Part shown: piece by piece, positions 59,851 through 64,000 of the stretch | Layout of the letters: each line of letters starts with the position of its first letter | Position numbering within the stretch: the stretch's first letter is position 1 | Assembly: GCF_001667035.1 (NCBI RefSeq) | Contig: NZ_LZIR01000088.1 | Coordinates: 1-64,000 of the forward strand | Length of the DNA stretch: 64,000 bases | Reading direction: 5' to 3' | From: Mycobacterium sp. 852002-51057_SCH5723018 | GTDB taxonomy: Bacteria > Actinomycetota > Actinomycetes > Mycobacteriales > Mycobacteriaceae | Notes under the pieces: generated by a model | Seen by the model: only the letters and a program-made list of their open reading frames with translations | Told to the model about the DNA's origin: nothing | Database searches by the model: none | Position numbers and translations under genes: made by a program

Positions 59851-60504
59851 GTGAAGCTGTTGCGCTCGAACTCTCGCCATCCGGGATGGCCCCTGAATGT
59901 GGGGCCGCTGCGGGTGCCGGCGGGCGTCGTGCGGTTGCGCGCGGTGCGGATGCGCGACGGTGCGCAGTGGAGCCGGATCCGGTTGGCCGACCGCGCGCAT
60001 CTCGAGCCGTGGGAGCCCAGCAGCGACGGCGACTGGACGATCCGGCACACGGTCGCCGCCTGGCCGGCGCTGTGTTCCGGTCTGCGCGCCGAGGCCCGCA
60101 AGGGGCGGATGCTGCCCTACGTCATCGAGCTCGACGGGCGGTTCTGCGGTCAGCTGACCATCGGCAACGTCACCCATGGGGCGTTGCGGTCGGCGTGGAT
60201 CGGCTACTGGGTGCCCCGGTCGGCGACCGGAGGTGGGGTGGCGACCGCGGCGTTGGCGCTCGGGCTCGACCACTGCTTCGGTCCGGTCATGTTGCACCGC
60301 GTGGAGGCCACCGTGCGCCCGGAGAACGCCGCGAGCCGGGCCGTACTGGCAAAGGTCGGTTTCCGGGAAGAGGGGCTGCTGCGCCGCTACCTCGAGGTCG
60401 ACCGGGCCTGGCGCGATCACCTGCTGATGGCCATCACGGTCGAAGAGGTTCAGGGCTCGGTGGCATCGACGCTGGTCCGCGCCGGTCATGCGAGCTGGGC
60501 TTAA
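59851..60504 (+). CDS. rimJ: GNAT acetyltransferase RimJ
   Basis: RimJ-like enzymes acetylate the alpha-amino group of ribosomal proteins. The 217-residue protein has the GNAT core: LDGRFCGQLTIGNV, then IGYWVPRSATGGGVATAALAL with the acetyl-CoA pyrophosphate loop (RSATGGGVA) near residue 130, and RPENAASRAVLAKVGFREEG. The start is GTG 59851. It lies 20 bases after glp and before glpR. The substrate is assigned by name only. Confidence 0.87.
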   Translation: MKLLRSNSRHPGWPLNVGPLRVPAGVVRLRAVRMRDGAQWSRIRLADRAHLEPWEPSSDGDWTIRHTVAAWPALCSGLRAEARKGRMLPYVIELDGRFCGQLTIGNVTHGALRSAWIGYWVPRSATGGGVATAALALGLDHCFGPVMLHRVEATVRPENAASRAVLAKVGFREEGLLRRYLEVDRAWRDHLLMAITVEEVQGSVASTLVRAGHASWA

Positions 60505-60531
60505 CCCGCAAGGCCCGATGTCGCGGGTTAA
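60501..60531. terminator. Hairpin at the rimJ stop
   Basis: TTAACCCGC and GCGGGTTAA form a 9-bp perfect stem around 13 bases, spanning the rimJ stop codon. No T run follows, so it may be a weak terminator or RNA-stabilising hairpin. Confidence 0.4.
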
Positions 60532-60591
60532 AGGCGGGTCCCGTTTGCCGCTGCTGTGACGGACATCTATGCCCCGACCTGTGGCTACCGC

Positions 60592-60642
60592 GACACGAGT
60601 GACACTTGGTGCTTGTGAGAGGCAAATTACAGGTGTGTAATT
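60592..60642. promoter_or_regulatory. glpR leader with two GACAC motifs and a perfect palindrome
   Basis: GACAC occurs at 60592 and 60601, nine bases apart, the motif bound by WhiA in Streptomyces. Downstream, AATTACA-GGTG-TGTAATT (60625-60642) is a perfect 7-bp inverted repeat. Both lie 80-130 bases upstream of the glpR start. WhiA and WhiB-type factors control division genes, and this gene is a divisome receptor, so regulation by them is plausible but untested. Confidence 0.4.
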
Positions 60643-60719
60643 GTCCTGGTCACTGTGATCCGGTCGCGTCGGCCACCGACGAGCCACGCGGGGATCCGGT
60701 CCAGAAGGAGCAGGTCATC

Positions 60720-61769
60720 ATGCCAAGCATCCCGCAGTCGTTGTTGTGGATTTCGCTGGTGGTGCTATGGCTGTTCGTGTTGGTGCCGATGCTCGTCAGC
60801 AAACGCGACGCCGTGCGGCGCACCAGCGACGTGGCCCTGGCGACCAGGGTGCTCAACGGCGGCGCCGGTTCGCGGCTGCTCAGGCGCAGTGGCCCGGCGG
60901 CGGGACATCGCAGCGACCCGCATTGGAAGCCGGAGGAAGACTCGGCCGAAGACGAGGTTGACGACGCTGACCAGGCCCAACACCCCGCCCATGCCGAGGA
61001 CGACACCGTCGATCTCGCGGCCGCGCGGCCGGTCGTCATGAAGGTCGCGGACGCCGACCCCGTCGAACCCGCCGGGCCCGACTACCTGGACGTCGACGTC
61101 ATCGAGGATTCCGGAGCCCTGCCGGCGGGTGCCAGCACTGAGGCGGTCGAACCGACCGCCGAGGACGCCGAGGAAGAGGCCGAGCCCGTCGATCAGTCCG
61201 ATGAGGACGACGCGGAGGCCGACGACGACCGTTACGAATACGTCGACGACTCTTCGGGTTTGGAGCCCGAAGGGGACCCCGAGGAACCCGAGGACGCCGA
61301 TCCGCGCAAGTACGTCGCCCCGGGGACCTCGCGACGGCGCCGCTTCGACACGAAAACCGCGGCGGCGGTCAGCGCCCGCAAGTACACCTTCCGCAGGCGC
61401 GTGCTGATGGTGATGGCGGTCGTCCTGGTCGGCTCGGCCGCGGCCGCGTTCGAGGTGTCGCCGAGCGCCTGGTGGGTATGCGGCACCGCCACCGCGGTGA
61501 CCCTGCTGTACCTCATCTACCTGCGCAGGCAGACCCGCATCGAGGAGAGGGTGCGTCGGCGCCGGATCCAGCGGATGGCACGCGCGCGGCTCGGCGTGGA
61601 GAACGCCTACGACCGTGAATACGAGGTGGTTCCGTCGCGGCTGCGTCGCCCCGGCGCGGTGGTGCTGGAAATCGACGACGAAGACCCCATCTTCGAGCAT
61701 CTGGACAACGCGATGCCGATGCCCACGTTCGGTTGGCCCCGGGACCTGCCGCGCGCCGTGGGCGAATAG
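60720..61769 (+). CDS. glpR: Membrane receptor GlpR, Rv0996-like
   Basis: This 349-residue protein starts at ATG 60720 after GAAGGAGCAGG; an upstream frame to 60606 has no such site. It has one N-terminal membrane helix (about 5-24), a long acidic cytoplasmic region (about 45-235, rich in Asp/Glu) with basic ends, and two helices near 263-285 and 290-308. The tail is basic. This matches the corynebacterial GlpR, which holds Glp at the division site. The position after galU-glp-rimJ supports it. The gene name is by context and topology. Confidence 0.83.
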   Translation: MPSIPQSLLWISLVVLWLFVLVPMLVSKRDAVRRTSDVALATRVLNGGAGSRLLRRSGPAAGHRSDPHWKPEEDSAEDEVDDADQAQHPAHAEDDTVDLAAARPVVMKVADADPVEPAGPDYLDVDVIEDSGALPAGASTEAVEPTAEDAEEEAEPVDQSDEDDAEADDDRYEYVDDSSGLEPEGDPEEPEDADPRKYVAPGTSRRRRFDTKTAAAVSARKYTFRRRVLMVMAVVLVGSAAAAFEVSPSAWWVCGTATAVTLLYLIYLRRQTRIEERVRRRRIQRMARARLGVENAYDREYEVVPSRLRRPGAVVLEIDDEDPIFEHLDNAMPMPTFGWPRDLPRAVGE

Positions 61770-61820
61770 GGCTGGCAGTTCGGCCGTTCGCGCCGCGGCT
61801 GGTAGCCTGCTTAGCGATCA

Positions 61821-61896
61821 GGGGCTATGGCGCAGTTGGTAGCGCGACTCGTTCGCATCGAGTAGGTCAGGGGTTCGAATCCCCTTAGCTCCACCA
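61821..61896 (+). tRNA. tRNA-Ala (anticodon CGC)
   Basis: A 76-nt cloverleaf: acceptor GGGGCTA pairs with TAGCTCC (one G-T wobble), anticodon stem ACTCG/CGAGT with loop TTCGCAT and anticodon CGC, T arm GGTTCGAATCC. The 3' CCA is encoded. It reads GCG alanine codons. It is the boundary between the conserved backbone and the island on the right, and its 3' half is a likely integration site. Confidence 0.97.
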
Positions 61897-62191
61897 GAGA
61901 ACACCAGCTAAAACAGCGTTTACGCCTTAGCTATATCGGTGTCGTCGGTCGTCCGGTACGCAGTGGGTACGCAGGGGCGCAGCGCGCGCTTCCGACGTAG
62001 ACAAATCGCAGTCGCGCAATATCCCGCCCGCCTCAGCCACACAGGCGACTGATTCGCGTCAACACGACGGTCGACAGACGCTACTGTCAGCCCCATCGCA
62101 TTAACGATCAGCCCGCAAGGCAACGTTAGACGGCCCCGCCGAGTGACAGACTCTCGCGCGTCGATGCGAATTGACTGGGGAGGCAAAGGAA
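61897..62191. other. Start of the island, non-coding, with short direct repeats
   Basis: About 295 bases with no gene that I can support. GGTACGCAG occurs twice, at 61955 and 61966, 11 bases apart, as in the arm-type sites of tyrosine integrases. The segment lies between tRNA-Ala and the SnoaL-like gene. The left attachment site is probably in the 3' end of the tRNA (about 61865-61896); I find no second copy of that tRNA end within the window. Confidence 0.45.
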
Positions 62192-62752
62192 ATGACCGAT
62201 ATCTTAGACCAGACCAAGACATTTAGACTCCTCGAGCAGCGGATCGCGGAGACGACCAATCCACGGCATCTCATGATGCTCGAAAGGCTGCTGCAGCACG
62301 CCAGGGGGGAGGCCAAGCCAGACCTCGATCTCGTGATGTCAACCCTTAGTGCGAACCCTCGTTATATCGCCTGGGGCGCACCCGCAGATCTGAGCCCGGT
62401 GGGACGCCAAGCGGTCCAAGGGTTCTACGAAGAAACGATAGTGAAAGGCGGCCAGTTTTTCTTCGAGATGGATATGGACCGCATCGTCGTTGATGACGAC
62501 ACCATAATCACCGAAGGCTATATGCGTTCTCTTTACTATGGTGCGGACGCGGCGCAGAGAGGCCTACCCGCTGATGATCCGACAGGCTTCTATTTGATGA
62601 CGCTTCGCATGCTAATCGTCTGGCCGTTCGATGCCGAGTGCTTCATTACTGGCGAGGAGACCTACACGGCGGTAACGACGCCCGAGTTCTTCAAGAAGAT
62701 TGAATCAACTCAGGTACCGCAGAAGTTCCGCGACTTCATCAGCTCCCGCTAG
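62192..62752 (+). CDS. SnoaL-like NTF2-fold protein
   Basis: This 186-residue protein resembles the SnoaL/NTF2-like alpha+beta cone fold: a long helix (LEQRIAETTNPRHLMMLERL), then a strand pair with FFFEMDMDRIVVDDDTIITEG near residue 100 and MLIVWPFDAE. Members are isomerases, hydratases or polyketide cyclases, and function cannot be assigned. ATG 62192 follows GGAGGCAAAGGA; an upstream TTG at 62171 is less likely. The codons are less GC-rich than the flanking genes, which fits a transferred island. It converges on the integrase remnant and overlaps it by 14 bases. Confidence 0.72.
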   Translation: MTDILDQTKTFRLLEQRIAETTNPRHLMMLERLLQHARGEAKPDLDLVMSTLSANPRYIAWGAPADLSPVGRQAVQGFYEETIVKGGQFFFEMDMDRIVVDDDTIITEGYMRSLYYGADAAQRGLPADDPTGFYLMTLRMLIVWPFDAECFITGEETYTAVTTPEFFKKIESTQVPQKFRDFISSR

Positions 62753-63392
62753 ATCGCGCAGCGGCTTTGATCGCCGCGTCCAACTCGACCGCCACCGGGT
62801 CCAGGTCCTCGTCGAAAAGGTCCGCGTATACGTCGACCGTCATCGACACTTTCGCGTGCCCCAGCATGCGCTGCACGGCCTTCATGTTGGCGCCCGCCGA
62901 GACAGCCAACGAGGCCGCGGTGTGCCGAAGGTCGTGCGGCGTGATCGACGGAAACGACTCGTCGGCCTTCTGGCACTTCTGCACGGCCGGTTCGAACACC
63001 CGAGCCCGCCAGTTCGAGTTGCGCAGCACCCCGCCGCGCATGTCGGTGAACACGAGATCGTCGCGGCCCTTGCCGACCATCAGCGCAGCCAGCTCGTCGG
63101 CCATCACCGCGGGGAACGGCACCGACCGCCGCTCCCACGTCTTCGGGGTCGACCACACCAGACCGCCCGACTCGGTGACCGACCGGCTGACGTTGACCCG
63201 CCGACGCAGCATGTCGAAGTCCTGCACGCGCAGCGCGGCCATCCCGCCCCACCGCAATCCGGTATAGGCCAGGAACCGAACAACCTCGGGCTGACGATCC
63301 ACCGCGCCGGCTAGCGCGGTCACCTGGCCGTGGGTGAGGTAACCCCGGTCGGCATGCTTGCGCTTCGGTAGCCGTATCCCCCCATAGTCCAA
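62739..63392 (-). pseudogene. Tyrosine integrase remnant, N-terminus missing
   Basis: A 217-residue frame with the catalytic domain of a phage-type tyrosine recombinase. Visible residues are the first Arg in LAYTGLRWGG, HDLRH (His, Arg, His), the GH in MLGHAKVS, and the late Tyr in VDVYADLF. The N-terminal core-binding domain (about 150 residues) is missing; the frame begins with a TTG (63392) after a fused segment. The protein would not bind its core site normally. It runs leftward toward the tRNA. Confidence 0.78.
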
Positions 63393-63494
63393 ATCCTCGT
63401 CATAGGCACGCGTGGCCGTCGACCGTCATCGACACCGTGGCGCGGCCCGAGCATGCGTTGCGCGGCCTTGACACCCTAGTTCGCCGCTGACGGC
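63387..63494 (-). pseudogene. Second, decayed integrase C-terminal fragment
   Basis: This stretch is a direct repeat of 62799-62905, the DNA that encodes the KAVQRMLGHAKVSMTVDVYADLFDEDLD-like end region. It includes GTCGACCGTCATCGACAC, AGCATGCG and CGGCCTT. A one-base insertion and a two-base deletion shift the frame. Its far end joins the front of the intact remnant, so two tandem integrase genes were fused by deletion. It encodes nothing functional. Confidence 0.75.
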
Positions 63495-63634
63495 CTGAAC
63501 TTGTAGTCCGTAACTGGCATTATTTTCACCTAATGGTATGTAAGTTGTGGTGATGAGTAGATAACCGGTATGGTCACGGGTTAGCGCCGCGGTGTTCGGC
63601 GGCCAGGCACCCGCATCGGCCTGTTAGGAGCGAT
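63495..63634. other. AT-rich intergenic segment in the island
   Basis: No gene is apparent. The bases 63500-63580 are clearly less GC-rich than the rest of the window, with TATT and TAATGG runs, and may hold a promoter for the genes to the right. Confidence 0.35.
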
Positions 63635-63754
63635 ATGAACCTCCGCGATCCCCGCTTTCCGATCTACGGGCATCTCGTGCACGCAGCGCGACAACCGCGA
63701 CAACGTTGTGGTGCCGTGCTGCATTTCCATACAGCGTCGGCGGTAGTTGGCTAG
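63635..63754 (+). CDS. Possible 39-residue ORF
   Basis: ATG 63635 follows AGGAGCGAT at a good distance and encodes 39 residues (start MNLRDPRFPIYGHLVHAARQ) ending in TAG two bases before the next ORF. The peptide looks like a normal protein start, so it may be a small protein or a gene cut by a frameshift. It is not in the same frame as the following ORF. I recognise no family. Confidence 0.35.
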   Translation: MNLRDPRFPIYGHLVHAARQPRQRCGAVLHFHTASAVVG

Positions 63755-63756
63755 CA

Positions 63757-64000
63757 ATGAGCAGTAGGCAGAGCAAGCCGACAGCGCCATCCTCATCGGC
63801 ACGGCTGATCGACGTCAGGGATCTCCCGGTCGGTCTTATCGACGTCGAACTCAGCACGCGGTCAACGGAACTCGTCGATGACAAGACGGTGTTGCTACTG
63901 TGTCGCGAGCAGGGACCGCCCACGGCGGTTTTGAAAGTCGCCCGCGGCCGGCTGCCAGCCGCGGGACTGCGCGCGCAGCGCCGAGTGCTCGCCGAACTCG
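63757..64000 (+). CDS. Partial ORF, unknown, possibly kinase/phosphotransferase-like
   Basis: An ORF begins at ATG 63757 and runs off the window. The 81 visible residues include VLLLCREQGPPTAVLKVARG and LRAQRRVLAEL. A strand-Lys followed by a helix with an LRA/EVL pattern resembles the start of aminoglycoside-phosphotransferase-type kinases, where the Lys binds ATP. The evidence is thin; a glycosyltransferase-cluster protein is another option. No clear ribosome-binding site precedes the ATG, and it may be coupled to the 39-residue ORF. Confidence 0.4.
   Translation, partial: MSSRQSKPTAPSSSARLIDVRDLPVGLIDVELSTRSTELVDDKTVLLLCREQGPPTAVLKVARGRLPAAGLRAQRRVLAEL

Noticed and set aside
63635..64000. 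Single gene interrupted by a frameshift, joining the 39-residue ORF to the next frame
   Set aside because: The upstream part of the second frame does not look like a continuation of the first peptide, so I left them as two entries.
1..64000. CRISPR array or toxin-antitoxin pair
   Set aside because: No regularly spaced direct repeats beyond two units and no adjacent small toxin/antitoxin genes were seen.

Overview
The window is high-GC actinobacterial DNA and almost certainly comes from a slow-growing Mycobacterium, most like the M. avium complex. The evidence is gene content and order: from left to right it follows the M. tuberculosis Rv0926c-Rv0996 segment (pstS3-pstC2-pstA1, ku, ligD, fpg2, pgi, chorismate mutase, uvrD1, sucCD, perM, purNH, echA7-fadE12-accA2-accD2-fadE13, mprAB-pepD, moaB2, mscL, galU, glp/moeA1, rimJ). 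Several blocks that I recall from M. tuberculosis are missing here (pknD/pstB/second pst set, csoR-ctpV, PE_PGRS genes). cobF, which the tuberculosis complex lost, is present. The comparison is from memory, not from a search.

Region by region. 0.2-5.5 kb: a DapB-like/SDR gene pair behind a KstR-type operator, then the phosphate uptake operon without an ATPase gene. 5.5-13.2 kb: NHEJ genes ku and ligD, separated by a two-gene mannitol dehydrogenase/PfkB kinase operon and followed by an FAH-metallo-beta-lactamase fusion. 13.2-17 kb: methyltransferase, crotonase, an F420-type oxidoreductase with a perfect KstR palindrome, and a STAS-ATPase regulator. 17-24 kb: a coupled Baeyer-Villiger-like monooxygenase/AurF-like diiron pair, cobF, a full-length fpg2, an SDR, pgi and chorismate mutase with a possible attenuator. 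24-40 kb: uvrD1, envelope proteins, sucCD, a second KstR-marked oxidoreductase, the 34-kDa antigen homologue, perM, purN-purH, and a MoxR ATPase/VWA pair. 40-50.2 kb: an aldo-keto reductase, a DUF1707 protein, then a six-gene leftward operon that resembles the Pseudomonas atu cluster (AtuA-like, two acyl-CoA dehydrogenases, two carboxylase subunits, hydratase). 50.4-57.5 kb: rpmF, the MprAB envelope-stress system with PepD and MprA boxes, moaB2, mscL, a SAF protein, the redox chaperone Ruc behind a CIRCE element, and a folate enzyme. 57.5-61.8 kb: galU-glp-rimJ-glpR, a cell-division neighbourhood. 61.8-64 kb: tRNA-Ala(CGC) and the start of an island with a SnoaL-like protein, a chimeric remnant of two tyrosine integrases, and the first part of an unidentified gene.

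Across the window there are short interspersed repeats. Three MIRU-like elements sit directly upstream of pstA1, the AurF-like gene and accD2. Each supplies a Shine-Dalgarno-like purine run and encodes a 17-18-codon ORF joined to its neighbour by an ATGA overlap. A second, 45-bp palindromic family occurs four times, once as an in-frame insertion inside echA7. The most unusual parts for follow-up are these repeats, the atu-like operon, and the tRNA-linked island whose right end lies outside the window.
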